37,909 nucleotides of DNA from an uncultured Clostridia bacterium (GTDB lineage: Bacteria; Bacillota; Clostridia; TANB77; CAG-508), in contig CANQWH010000007.1 in assembly GCA_947627495.1 (NCBI GenBank), positions 1 to 37,909 of the forward strand, given 5' to 3'. Position 1 is the first letter of the stretch. Every line of letters starts with the position of its first letter. Under the pieces are notes generated by a model. It saw only the letters and a list, made by a program, of their open reading frames with translations. It did not search any database and was not told the origin of the DNA. Below are positions 28,101 to 37,310 of this stretch, piece after piece. The position numbers and the translations under genes are program-made.

Positions 28101-30827
28101 TGTTAATGTTGCTTTGCCATCTTTATTAAGAGTAATATCTCCTTTTCCACCTTCAAGGACTGTAGCGCCATTCTTTATAGAACCACCTTCTGTTGAAGTA
28201 ACAACTAATTGTTTTTGCACAGGTACTATAGGTTCTGGATTTTCAATTGCTGCAATAGTAAATGGTGAGAATGATTTTACTAAAAGAATTAATCCTTGAC
28301 GTGTTACTGTTACTGGTATTTCTTCTACTTCTCCAGTTAATACATCTGTTTCTGGATCTACTATATAGTGATATGCCTTAAATGATAGTTTACCATCTTT
28401 TGCATAATCTTCGTAACTTGTACCTTTTGGGAAACCAACAGATATACGAACACCTTCACCAGTTTGTACAATATATTTCTTACATACAGTAAATTTAATA
28501 TTGTATGTATTAACTCTTTCAAGTTCTTCTGCTTCTTTTAATGCTGCTTTTTCTTGAGAACTTATTGTATTATTATCAGCATTTTGTAAAACATCTTGCA
28601 TTGCTTCAGTTTCACGTTTTGTTGTTTCACTTGTAACAAGTGTTAATCTATGTGTAAGCTTTTCTAAATCATCTAATACACTTTTTTCTCCTGTTTCCAT
28701 ATCTTTCATTTCCCAATCAGAACCATCAATTTCTGTTGAGTCTATAAGTTGTGGCTGACCAAATATATTTTTTTGATATCCTTCAGCTGCAAATGCATGC
28801 ATTGCACAAGGAAATACTGCCATGTATGATACAGGTATTGGTTTTTGTAAAGAAGCTTCTCCTACTAAACCAGTAACTTGGAAATCATAGAAACAGCTAT
28901 CATCAGCAAACATATCACTTGGAGTAAAATCGAATTCTACTGTTCTATCTCCATCAAATTCAAAATTTGCAACAGTTCCAAATTTATCTCCTGTATCATT
29001 ATCAAAGTATCTTTTTTCTGTTGAAAATTCGATTCCTGCTTCAGTAGCACCTTCCGCTAAAACTAATTTACAATCAAATGTAATAGTTATATGTTGCTTT
29101 TGCCCTACTGTTAATGCTCCTGCTGTTGATGGTGTGCATTTTTTTGGATATGGTGGAGCAACATAAGTACCCCATTCATTATCTATTTCATTTGTTTTTT
29201 CTTCTATCCTTGCTGTACTTCCATCAAAGAATCCAGCAGCTTCATATACCATAACATTTACAAAACGATTATACCAATCTTGGGTATAGTTATCTTTGCT
29301 ATATCCATTTTTTTCATATTCGTCTTTTATCTCTTTATATTTAGGAGCAATATCTGTTACTGCAAATTGAGCTTTTCTAATTTGAGCAGCTTCTACTCTT
29401 ACATAATTTCCTCCTAAATCACTATCTGGTTGCGTTGGTTCCATTCTTTCACTTGATTCAGAATCGCCAAAATATATAGCCCAAGGATCCAAATACATCC
29501 AATCTGTTGTTGTCCAAGTATCTGTACCTGGTTCATATTGAATATATCTTGCAATTAAGTACTTTCCATCTTTTGCATTTTCAGTATAATTTTTTCCATT
29601 ATAGTTTACTTCATAAACACCTGCATAAACAGGATTAAAATCATCTTTTCTATCATAATCAATTATTTCCTTAACTACTTTAACTCTAAAGTTGCTATCT
29701 TGTACAGTATAATTTTCTCTTAATGCATCTTCTTCAAGATTTGGATATGTAAATTTATAGTTTGCACCAGACATTATTCCTTGTGGATAATGATGACTTA
29801 CTAAGTCTCTACTTCCTACAAGCCAGTATTGTCTAGTTTCATGACCACTATTTTTTTCAGTCCAATTTGAATGTGTAGGGTCATCATGTGTTACATCAAC
29901 ACCATACCATTTACCACCAATTTGAACATAATTCCAAATATGTGGTTCATTTACATTTTGTTTTGGAGTATAAATTCCATAAACACAAACACATGGAATT
30001 CCTAATCTATCAAGTATTGCTTTAAAGCTTCTTGTGTATGCTTCGCACACACCTTCTCCATAGATAATTCCATCATATGCTGTTCTTGCATTACCATTTT
30101 TTACTTCATTTTCAAAATGATAAATCATGTGTTTTACAAGGTAATCATGAGCTGCACCAACTAATAGTACATCTCTATTTGAACCTGTATATGTTTCTAA
30201 TACATTTCCTTCTGAATCTTTTTCTACAACTTCTCCACCCTCTAATTCTTTATTTTTGTCAACAGATTCAACAATTTGTTCAATAATTTCATCCATTTTT
30301 GCATTGTATTGTTCTACTGCACCTTCAATTCCTTCTCCAAATCCTCCATTATCTTCAGTGGTTCTTGAAGAATCCATTTCAGGTAACCAATATGTGTCTG
30401 ATCTACCTGCTCCTAAAAATGCATGTAAAGTTCCATCAGAACTTTGTGTAACTCTGACTGATAATTGAGAAAAATCAACATAGAAACAGTCAGGATAATC
30501 ATATTGAAATGCATCTCTTGCTGCTGCATAATCAAGTATTAATTGATTATCTCCATTAACAAATAAAGCTATAGATGCTGAACTTACTTTATCTGTTATT
30601 TCAAGGCTTTCGCCTCTCATAAACTTACCATCTTGATACATTTTAAACATTGCTTCATAGATGGCCTTTGCATTAGGTGTTAATTGTTCATAGAAGTAAC
30701 GATTCCACTTAGTTCCTGTTACATCTCTAGTTTCAGCATATGATGCATTCAAGAAATTTGTAATTCCTATTTGCCCAAGAACAATAACAACAAGTAATAG
30801 CAAAACTAACAATCTTTTCTTTTTCAT
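25119..30827 (-). CDS. Large surface protein: signal peptide, transglutaminase-like domain, multiple Big_2-type Ig-like repeats, Pro-rich repeats, sortase-type C-terminus
   Basis: GEGVCEAYTRSFKAILDRLGIPCVCVYG...PHIWNYVQIGGKWYGVDVTHDDP (Cys-His-Asp); repeated VPVESVSISPAEATVDVGKTLHLTAEISPENATNKDVTW-type units; MPNTSD + TM + RKKNVKGRRRK. Confidence 0.92.
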   Translation of the reverse strand: MKKKRLLVLLLLVVIVLGQIGITNFLNASYAETRDVTGTKWNRYFYEQLTPNAKAIYEAMFKMYQDGKFMRGESLEITDKVSSASIALFVNGDNQLILDYAAARDAFQYDYPDCFYVDFSQLSVRVTQSSDGTLHAFLGAGRSDTYWLPEMDSSRTTEDNGGFGEGIEGAVEQYNAKMDEIIEQIVESVDKNKELEGGEVVEKDSEGNVLETYTGSNRDVLLVGAAHDYLVKHMIYHFENEVKNGNARTAYDGIIYGEGVCEAYTRSFKAILDRLGIPCVCVYGIYTPKQNVNEPHIWNYVQIGGKWYGVDVTHDDPTHSNWTEKNSGHETRQYWLVGSRDLVSHHYPQGIMSGANYKFTYPNLEEDALRENYTVQDSNFRVKVVKEIIDYDRKDDFNPVYAGVYEVNYNGKNYTENAKDGKYLIARYIQYEPGTDTWTTTDWMYLDPWAIYFGDSESSERMEPTQPDSDLGGNYVRVEAAQIRKAQFAVTDIAPKYKEIKDEYEKNGYSKDNYTQDWYNRFVNVMVYEAAGFFDGSTARIEEKTNEIDNEWGTYVAPPYPKKCTPSTAGALTVGQKQHITITFDCKLVLAEGATEAGIEFSTEKRYFDNDTGDKFGTVANFEFDGDRTVEFDFTPSDMFADDSCFYDFQVTGLVGEASLQKPIPVSYMAVFPCAMHAFAAEGYQKNIFGQPQLIDSTEIDGSDWEMKDMETGEKSVLDDLEKLTHRLTLVTSETTKRETEAMQDVLQNADNNTISSQEKAALKEAEELERVNTYNIKFTVCKKYIVQTGEGVRISVGFPKGTSYEDYAKDGKLSFKAYHYIVDPETDVLTGEVEEIPVTVTRQGLILLVKSFSPFTIAAIENPEPIVPVQKQLVVTSTEGGSIKNGATVLEGGKGDITLNKDGKATLTITPDAGYEIDYIMINDVRKNITNKSGETIEISYDEVETGSVLEVGFVSAKIHTAEKVAGYSSDYTVPKITIAIDKDIRKDYLVGEKIEIAPVVTVTGIDYDEIKYQWEEYGGRPYPLGQPLEGQNNKNLVIESAKLSDGIAYQLRVTLIKGGKKVLHPDSSQELVEISEVLKLYVYPEMNIDILDNEENKIDTLSLKEGDTYQLKTEIYRIYDDGYETKNKVNVGRTVTWTSINPDVVTVDSSGLLEAVGVSTEPVTIKAEIEDVDGSKKIDTITVNVKHVPVESVSISPAEATVDVGKTLHLTAEISPENATNKDVTWSMKNNDNSHATVDEHGVVTGIKEGTATVVATAADGKTAECKVTVNTPPVTDITDDIEDHDIELVAGSTITIHANAHPHNADNELKWETSDSTVATVEKVDGNNGKITAGAYKESGNNTCTITVSSVSNPSVKLEYHITVIDEVIPVDHIELNSKNVTLKVGEHFDFNVEVFASEEDTAKGENPTFTDIKWAITDLEGEDVAIIDDSGVVVANNIGKAKVTVTVTCANPECPKHTAEATVTVEKTPVTDIKLSETSIELHPEHEHQLYATVLPEDATDKTVTWESLNEDIATVDENGKVVAVATGTATIRVSSVSNPTVYKDCKVKVLSVPVEDIELSKKDLVVKGGEETIITATVSPSTATNKELTWKADSDVVTLDVTDDGEGKYTVTIKVSDVTEKTQVTITATATDGSGITETLNVTVVPSKGDLTVYTVDQNGNFMPGVTLRLMQGDTLISEGVATYGMFKFEDLPDGEYTISEVHVPVKDLDGNNILIEKIIENYTFRVVEGKVEFINVDEEEFTDTLVFVNIVNDGNSADLLARIGVAKDFTTEDGKTIEEQYKEFSEKYAEKETDQPSKPDQPDTPDTPTTPDVPDTSEQPDNPTTPDVPDTPEQPDNPTTPDVPDTPEQPDNGNNGSGMPNTSDIAIEVFAVVMIISLIGIIFIIRKKNVKGRRRK
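25261..25395. repeat. 45-bp tandem repeat, about 3 copies, encoding PDNPTTPDVPDTPEQ
   Basis: ggttgttctg... recurs at 25261, 25306 and 25351. Confidence 0.85.
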
Positions 30828-31094
30828 AAGTTTCTCCCTTCTCCTATTTTATAATGTTAATAAATAACACAATAATGATAGCATGAAAAAATTTTTAGGT
30901 CAATACATTTTCTATCAATTTTTTTAAAAATTATTCTGTAAAACTCTTGCAATTATTCAAGTATTATTATATAAGAACAATACCTAGGAGTCTTTTTTTT
31001 CACGATAAAAATTTGTCGAAATTTTAGTATTAATGTGTTTTTATGTTAAATATTTACGCGTATGTTTCATTTTTGTGTTTTTAAAGATTTTTTA

Positions 31095-31123
31095 TTGACA
31101 AATAGTACACTTTGGGTTATATT
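31095..31123 (+). promoter_or_regulatory. Sigma-A-type promoter for the agrA-like gene
   Basis: TTGACA - 17 nt - TATATT. Confidence 0.75.
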
Positions 31124-31197
31124 TATTAAAGAATTTGAAATTTTTTCCAATTTTCTGTCAAATACTTGTTACAACTAATAAATATGGAGGTGTTTTT

Positions 31198-31929
31198 ATG
31201 TTAAATTTTGCTTTATGTGATGATAATATTATAATTTTAAATAGATTAGTAAAATCATTAGAATCAATATTTATAAGAAATAATATCAATGCAGAAATTT
31301 GTTTAAAAGCATCCACCCCAAATGAAATTCTAGATTTTATACAAACCAATACTGTTGATGTATTAATATTAGATATAAATCTTAAGTCTGCAATTTCTGG
31401 TTGTGATATTGCAGACATTATCCGTAAGAAGAATAAAGGTGTTTATATTATTTTTCTTACAGGTCATTTCGAATATGCATTACTTGCATACAAATATAAA
31501 ACATTTGATTATTTGTTAAAACCTATTTCTGATGAAAGATTAGAAGAAACTGTCCTTAGACTTGTTGAAGATACAAAAAATACTAATTCTCGTTTCCTTA
31601 AACTTAGTAATAACACATTAATAAATGAGGATAATATAAATTATATTTGTAAAGAAGGTATGAAATTAATATTTTGTACTAATACACGTAACTATACAAC
31701 ATATAGTTCTTTTTCTAAAATTGAAAATTATCTACCAGGCAACTTTATAAGATGTCATAAGTCTTTTATAGTAAATGTAAATAAAGTAGTACAATTCGAT
31801 TCGAGTGATAATTTAGTGTTATTTGAAGATGGATTACATTGCTCTGTTGGAGCAAAATATAAAAGCAAATTTTTGGAGGTCTTTAAAGATGGAAATTTTA
31901 CAAACAATCTTAAATGCTTTATCAAGTGA
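31198..31929 (+). CDS. agrA: LytTR-family response regulator (AgrA-like)
   Basis: MLNFALCDDNIIILNRL...VDVLILDINLK receiver; C-terminal LytTR NYICKEG...ENYLPGNFIRCHKSFIVNVNKV; GGAGG before ATG 31198. Confidence 0.9.
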   Translation: MLNFALCDDNIIILNRLVKSLESIFIRNNINAEICLKASTPNEILDFIQTNTVDVLILDINLKSAISGCDIADIIRKKNKGVYIIFLTGHFEYALLAYKYKTFDYLLKPISDERLEETVLRLVEDTKNTNSRFLKLSNNTLINEDNINYICKEGMKLIFCTNTRNYTTYSSFSKIENYLPGNFIRCHKSFIVNVNKVVQFDSSDNLVLFEDGLHCSVGAKYKSKFLEVFKDGNFTNNLKCFIK

Positions 31930-33250
31930 AAATGAATTAATAATGAATATAATAAGTGTTCCAATGACATTTATTGAGATAATAATAGCATTTTTATTAT
32001 TCACTACTATATTAAATATAAATTATTCTAAAAAACAAGCAATAGCATATATTCTTTGTTTTTCACTTATTGCAATCATTTCACCTTATATTATTCCTGC
32101 ACCATTTTATACTTTTATTAATATAGTAGCCTTGCCTGTTTTACTTTATTTCATACTAAAAACTAATGCATTAAAAGCACTTGGAGCAGAAATATTATTT
32201 TATGCTATAATATTTTGTATTGGTACACCATTGGTTATATTATATAGTACTATTTTAAATAAAAACTCTATAGTTTTCTCTGTTGTACCAATATATAAAA
32301 TTCTCTACTCTTTAACTTTGTATATTGTATTGTTTATACTTTACAAAATTATTAAAAAGTTCAATTTAAAAATAACTTTACTAGATAAATTTGATTTCTG
32401 GAGTTATAACATATTAATTATTAATTTTATCATAGGAACATTAGCAATATTTATGCAAGCATATATTGAATGTTTTTACATAGATTATTTACCTATTTCT
32501 CTTATTATTACTTCTTTAGTTGTTATGATAATTTACTTTGTTATTAGCTTATACAGTCTGTTTAGAACAAATAAATTAGAAGAAACTAAACAGTTACTCT
32601 CTGCAGAAAAAATGTATAATAAAACTTTGAATACTTTGCATGATAATATTAGAGGTTTTAAACACGATTTCAATAATATTATTCAAGCAATTGGAGGATA
32701 TTTATCCACAAATAATATAGACGGCTTAAAAACATATTACAAAGACTTATTAGAAGAATGTCAACTTAATAACAATCTATCTCTTTTGAATCCAGAGCTT
32801 ATTAATAATCCAGCTATATATAGTTTATTAGCAGACAAACTATATAAGTGTGAAAAACAAGAAATAAAATTAAATTTAGAAGTTTTGATGGATTTAAGTA
32901 GCCTAAACATAAAAATGTATGAACTTACTAGAATTTTAGGAATTCTTTTAGATAATGCCATTGAAGCTGCTAGTAAGTGTGATAAAAAAATAGTTAATAT
33001 TATTTTTAGAAAAAATAAGAAAAATAATACAGATTTAATTATTATTCAAAATACATATATGAACAAGGATGTTAATATAGATAGAATATTTGAAAAAGGT
33101 TACACATCTAAACAAGAAGAAGATAATAAAAGTCATGGTTTAGGTTTATGGGAAGTAAGAAAGTACTTAAGAAAAAATACAAATCTTGATTTATATACTA
33201 CAAAAACAGATAAATATTTTTCACAACAATTTGAAATTTATAATTTCTAA
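31889..33250 (+). CDS. agrC: GHKL sensor histidine kinase (AgrC-like)
   Basis: Multiple TM segments; LHDNIRGFKHDFNNIIQAIGGY H-box; LGILLDNAIEAASKC N-box; GLGLWEVRKYL; GGAGG before ATG 31889. Confidence 0.9.
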   Translation: MEILQTILNALSSENELIMNIISVPMTFIEIIIAFLLFTTILNINYSKKQAIAYILCFSLIAIISPYIIPAPFYTFINIVALPVLLYFILKTNALKALGAEILFYAIIFCIGTPLVILYSTILNKNSIVFSVVPIYKILYSLTLYIVLFILYKIIKKFNLKITLLDKFDFWSYNILIINFIIGTLAIFMQAYIECFYIDYLPISLIITSLVVMIIYFVISLYSLFRTNKLEETKQLLSAEKMYNKTLNTLHDNIRGFKHDFNNIIQAIGGYLSTNNIDGLKTYYKDLLEECQLNNNLSLLNPELINNPAIYSLLADKLYKCEKQEIKLNLEVLMDLSSLNIKMYELTRILGILLDNAIEAASKCDKKIVNIIFRKNKKNNTDLIIIQNTYMNKDVNIDRIFEKGYTSKQEEDNKSHGLGLWEVRKYLRKNTNLDLYTTKTDKYFSQQFEIYNF

Positions 33251-33277
33251 AAGTTTTATTTTTCCACAATAAAGACT

Positions 33278-33310
33278 AAGGCCTAGAATATATTATACTT
33301 TCTAGGTCTT
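33278..33310. terminator. Bidirectional terminator between convergent agrAC and agrBD
   Basis: AAGGCCTAGAA ... TTCTAGGTCTT with T-tract. Confidence 0.75.
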
Positions 33311-33328
33311 AATTTTTTCTACCAATAA

Positions 33329-33448
33329 TTAATCTTTTTTTACTAAAGATGCTGGCATTTTAGGTTGATGCCAAACTAAAAATACAAAGCAAGCTGTGTT
33401 TGTGCTTCTAGCATATTTTTCAGCTAATTTTGCTAATAATTTTGTCAT
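33329..33448 (-). CDS. agrD: AgrD-like cyclic autoinducer peptide precursor (39 aa)
   Basis: MTKLLAKLAEKYARSTNTACFVFLVWHQPKMPASLVKKD; amphipathic N-terminus, single Cys, HQPKMPxSL C-terminal motif; GGGAGGG RBS; directly downstream of agrB; missing from the supplied ORF track. Confidence 0.92.
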   Translation of the reverse strand: MTKLLAKLAEKYARSTNTACFVFLVWHQPKMPASLVKKD

Positions 33449-33499
33449 GTTATTTCCCTCCCTTTTTTTATTATTTATGTAAAATTCATAATGAACATT

Positions 33500-34129
33500 T
33501 TAATTTTTCTCTATTGCTTGTTTTTTCATATACTCTTCATATCCATATTTATTTCCTGCTAATTTATACATGAATCTTGTTATTGCTATTGTTTGTAATA
33601 ATGTTCCAAATAACATAATATTTGAAACTACTGTATTTTTTATAAATAAAGATATTAAAAGTGTTACTGTCATAAATATATATGATAAAATTTTTTTTAT
33701 TTTTCTTTCTTTTTTTCTAAGTATTGGAACATCTTCTGTATCTGCCGGAGCATACCATTTAATCATTATCATTGAAAATACCCATACTATAGCAGTAATA
33801 CTATATTGAGCCATTTTACTCAACAATAAATATTTACTTAACAATGCATTCCCTATATAAAATAATGATGTTGCTACAATACAACCTATATGTGTTTTTA
33901 AATGAACTCCACCTGAAACTGTTCTATATGGTAATATCAAAATTAAAGTCAATATTGTTAATTCTAATACTCCAAGTATCCATGCTAATGCTATTATTAT
34001 TAACGTTTTTGGTATTTCTCCTATTAATAACTGTAAACCATAATTTATTATCTCTGCTCTTTCATCATCTATTTCTGGCATTTTATTTTTAATTCTAAGT
34101 GTTAACTTGTTACAAATAGTTTCTACCAC
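33500..34129 (-). CDS. agrB: AgrB-like peptide-processing membrane protease
   Basis: RAEIINYGLQLLIGEIPKT...LPYRTVSGGVHLKTHIGCI; GTG start. Confidence 0.92.
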   Translation of the reverse strand: MVETICNKLTLRIKNKMPEIDDERAEIINYGLQLLIGEIPKTLIIIALAWILGVLELTILTLILILPYRTVSGGVHLKTHIGCIVATSLFYIGNALLSKYLLLSKMAQYSITAIVWVFSMIMIKWYAPADTEDVPILRKKERKIKKILSYIFMTVTLLISLFIKNTVVSNIMLFGTLLQTIAITRFMYKLAGNKYGYEEYMKKQAIEKN

Positions 34130-34261
34130 TTAAACTATCATTCCTTTCCTATACAAAAGCTTATCTTTACACTATCGCCTAATTGCTATTAGCTTTCGAT
34201 GATGTTATTGTATATTATTTTTTTTATATATTTTCATTTTATATATGTAATATGAAAAAAC

Positions 34262-34295
34262 CTATATGAAAATTTTTTTATTCATTTTCATATAG
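34262..34295. terminator. Bidirectional terminator hairpin
   Basis: CTATATGAAAA ... TTTTCATATAG with flanking T tracts. Confidence 0.7.
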
Positions 34296-34327
34296 ATTTT
34301 TGATATTTTTGCAAGATTTACATAAAG

Positions 34328-35188
34328 CTATTCTTCCCATCTTCCGTATATTCCACATGGAAGAATTAAGTTAGAATTTTTCATAGGCAAACCAATTTCG
34401 CCTGATGAAATTTTGCCTTTATATCTTTTTAAATTAATTTTTAAAATATTTCCTAATACCTCTGCTGAAATACCTGTAGTATATGAGTTTATTAAGAAAA
34501 ATAATGGTTTATTACTTAAAACTTTAGTACAAAGCTCTACTAATTCTGAAATGTTTTCTTCAAATTGCCATACTTCACCAGATGTTCCTCTTCCATATGA
34601 AGGTGGATCCATAATTATAGCATCATAGGTGTTTCCTCTTCTTATTTCACGCGTAACAAATTTTATAACATCATCTACAATATACCTTACTGGTTTTTCA
34701 TTAAGTTTTGATGATATTACATTTTCTTTTGCCCAAGCAACCATTCCCTTTGAACTATCTACGTGACAAACTGATGCTCCTACTGATAAACAAGCAACAG
34801 TTGCTCCTCCTGTATATGCAAATAAATTTAATACTTTTATTGGTCTTTTAGCATTTTTTATTTTTTCTATCATCCAATCCCAATTTACAGCTTGTTCAGG
34901 AAACAAACCAGTATGTTTAAATCCCATTGGCTTTATATTAAATATTAAATTTTTATACTTAATTTGCCAAGCTGCTGGTAATTTGTTTTTATAATTCCAT
35001 GCTCCTCCTCCTGTTTTACTCCTTGTATATGTAGCATTTGCTCTTTTCCATTTTTCTGGATAAGTTTTTTCTTTCCAAATTATCTGTGGGTCAGGTCTTA
35101 TTAATGTGTATTCTCCCCATCTTTCTAATTTTTCCCCATTTGCCATGTCTAATATTTCATAATCTTTCCAATTTGTTGCTATGTTCAA
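34328..35188 (-). CDS. RlmI-like class I SAM-dependent rRNA methyltransferase
   Basis: GLFPEQAVNWDWM...VLNLFAYTGGATVACLSVGASVCHVDSSKGMVAWAKEN...IIMDPPSYGRG. Confidence 0.85.
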   Translation of the reverse strand: MNIATNWKDYEILDMANGEKLERWGEYTLIRPDPQIIWKEKTYPEKWKRANATYTRSKTGGGAWNYKNKLPAAWQIKYKNLIFNIKPMGFKHTGLFPEQAVNWDWMIEKIKNAKRPIKVLNLFAYTGGATVACLSVGASVCHVDSSKGMVAWAKENVISSKLNEKPVRYIVDDVIKFVTREIRRGNTYDAIIMDPPSYGRGTSGEVWQFEENISELVELCTKVLSNKPLFFLINSYTTGISAEVLGNILKINLKRYKGKISSGEIGLPMKNSNLILPCGIYGRWEE

Positions 35189-35270
35189 TTTTATTCACAT
35201 TCCTTCCTAAAATTATATACTATGAATCTTCACTGTACAGTCCTCTAAACTCGAAAGCAGTTATAAATTT

Positions 35271-35447
35271 TTATAGCATTGTTAATAAACTAAAAAATTT
35301 ATAAATTAAAACCGTATTAATTACTGTACAAATTCCAAATAAAATTAACCCTATCATTATTATTTTACTTGCAAAACTTAATTTATGTTTTTCTTCTTCC
35401 TTCTCAAATTTTTCATTCCAATATTCTTCACTTGTAACATCTATCAT
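35271..35447 (-). CDS. Small single-TM protein (58 aa)
   Basis: MIDVTSEEYWNEKFEKEEEKHKLSFASKIIMIGLILFGICTVINTVLIYKFFSLLTML; AAGGAG RBS; not in supplied ORF track. Confidence 0.65.
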   Translation of the reverse strand: MIDVTSEEYWNEKFEKEEEKHKLSFASKIIMIGLILFGICTVINTVLIYKFFSLLTML

Positions 35448-35516
35448 AAATATGCTCCTTTCAAATTTTAGTTCTCATTTTAAGTATATTCATGATATTT
35501 TATAATATGATAATTT

Positions 35517-37310
35517 TTAATCCAAAAATTCTTTGATTTTTCTAGCTAAATTTTTATTTATCCCTTTTATTTTTGTTATTTCCTCTAAACTTGCATTTTT
35601 TATACCTTCAACACTTCCAAATTTTTTTAGCAATTCTTGTTTTTTCTTATCTCCTATTCCATCTATTTCATCTAATGCAGATTTTGTAACAGCTTGTTCT
35701 CTAAGTCTTCTATTGTATTCGATTGCAGTATTATGAACTTCATCTTGAAAATTAGTTATAAAATTCATTTGTTCATCTGTTAATTTTATTACATTTCTGT
35801 CATCATCTATTAATTCCTTGCTTCTATGTTTATCATCTTTTACCATTCCATATACAGGAATTGTTATATTGTATTTTTCTATTGCTCTTTTTATTGCTCT
35901 TATTTGAGTTATTCCTCCATCTGCAAAAATTACATCTGGCAACTCTCCAAAACCGCCTTTGGGATTTTCAATAGAATGTTTAATTCTTCTTGTTACAACC
36001 TCTTCCATACATCGTGGGTCATCTTGTGTAAATACCGTTTTTATTTTAAATCTTCTTGATAAATTCCTTTTTATAACTCCATCTATTGCAACACACATTC
36101 CGGCAACCATATAGTCTCCAGAAATATTAGATATATCATAACATTCTATTTTTCTTGGTAATTTTTCCATGTTTAATGTTTCTTTTAAACCAAGTACCAT
36201 ACTTTGCTTTTCTTTTACTTTATTTTCAAGTGTTATTCTTGCATTATTAATTGCCATCTCTATAAATCTTAATTTTTCGCCTTTTTGTGGTACTCTAAAT
36301 TCTACCTTTTTATTAGTTCTTTCAGATAATAAATTTTCTATTAATTCCTCATCTTCTATTTTTTCTTGTATCATTATTTTATTAGGTATTTCATCTTTTT
36401 GCATGTAATACTGTTTAACAAAATCTGAAAGTATATTTGAAATTTCTTCATCTTGCATACCATTAAAAAAGTAGTGTTCTCTTCCTATCATTTTGCTTTT
36501 TCTAACAAAAAATACTTCTATACATACTGAAATTTTGTTTTTATATACACCTATTACATCTATTGCCCTTTCATTTATATTAGAAACTTTTTGTTTTTCT
36601 GAAATTCTTTCAATTGCAATTTTTTTATCTCTTAAAACAGCCGCCCTTTCATAATCTTGCTTTTCAGAACATTCATTCATTTCTGCCTCCAATTTTTTTA
36701 TTACAGTATCAGTTTTGCCCTCTAATAGCATTATAATTTGGTCTATCTGCTTTCTATACTCTTCTTTTGATACATTATTGACACATGGAGCTAAACATCT
36801 TTTTATATGATAATTTAAACATGCTCTTTTATTTGATTTAAAAGTTTTACACTGTCTTATTTGAAATCTTTCCTTTATAAAATTAATCATTTCCTTGGCT
36901 GCACCCGGGTTTGCATATGGTCCAAAATATTTTGCCCCATCATTTTTTATTGTTCTAGTAAAAAATACATTTGGATAATCTGATTTTACATCTATTTTTA
37001 TATAAGGGTATGTCTTATCATCTTTTAAAAGCACATTAAATTTAGGCATATTCTTTTTTATTAGGTTACACTCTAAAATTAAAGCCTCTGCCTCATTATC
37101 TGTTACTATGTATTCAAAATGGTCTATTAATGAAACCATTCTTTGTATTCTAGCTGTTTTATTAGTTTTTCTAAAATATTGAGTAACCCTATTTTTTAAA
37201 GAAATGGCTTTACCTACATATATTATATTATCATTTTTATCTCTCATAATATAAACTCCCGGTTTTGATGGGAGTTTTTTTAATTCTTCTTCTATATTAA
37301 ACATTCTCAA
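35517..37310 (-). CDS. uvrC: Excinuclease ABC subunit C
   Basis: LPSKPGVYIMRDKNDNIIYVGKAISLKNRVTQYF...YDISNISGDYMVAGMCVAIDG...C-terminal HhH. Confidence 0.96.
   Translation of the reverse strand: MRMFNIEEELKKLPSKPGVYIMRDKNDNIIYVGKAISLKNRVTQYFRKTNKTARIQRMVSLIDHFEYIVTDNEAEALILECNLIKKNMPKFNVLLKDDKTYPYIKIDVKSDYPNVFFTRTIKNDGAKYFGPYANPGAAKEMINFIKERFQIRQCKTFKSNKRACLNYHIKRCLAPCVNNVSKEEYRKQIDQIIMLLEGKTDTVIKKLEAEMNECSEKQDYERAAVLRDKKIAIERISEKQKVSNINERAIDVIGVYKNKISVCIEVFFVRKSKMIGREHYFFNGMQDEEISNILSDFVKQYYMQKDEIPNKIMIQEKIEDEELIENLLSERTNKKVEFRVPQKGEKLRFIEMAINNARITLENKVKEKQSMVLGLKETLNMEKLPRKIECYDISNISGDYMVAGMCVAIDGVIKRNLSRRFKIKTVFTQDDPRCMEEVVTRRIKHSIENPKGGFGELPDVIFADGGITQIRAIKRAIEKYNITIPVYGMVKDDKHRSKELIDDDRNVIKLTDEQMNFITNFQDEVHNTAIEYNRRLREQAVTKSALDEIDGIGDKKKQELLKKFGSVEGIKNASLEEITKIKGINKNLARKIKEFLD

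Noticed and set aside
31135-31197. Upstream extension of the response-regulator ORF (MKFFPIFCQILVTTNKYGGVF)
   Set aside because: The RBS GGAGG precedes the internal ATG at 31198, which matches the start of the receiver domain.
31823-31888. Upstream start of the histidine kinase ORF (MKMDYIALLEQN...)
   Set aside because: GGAGG precedes ATG 31889; the upstream portion lies within the response-regulator coding sequence.
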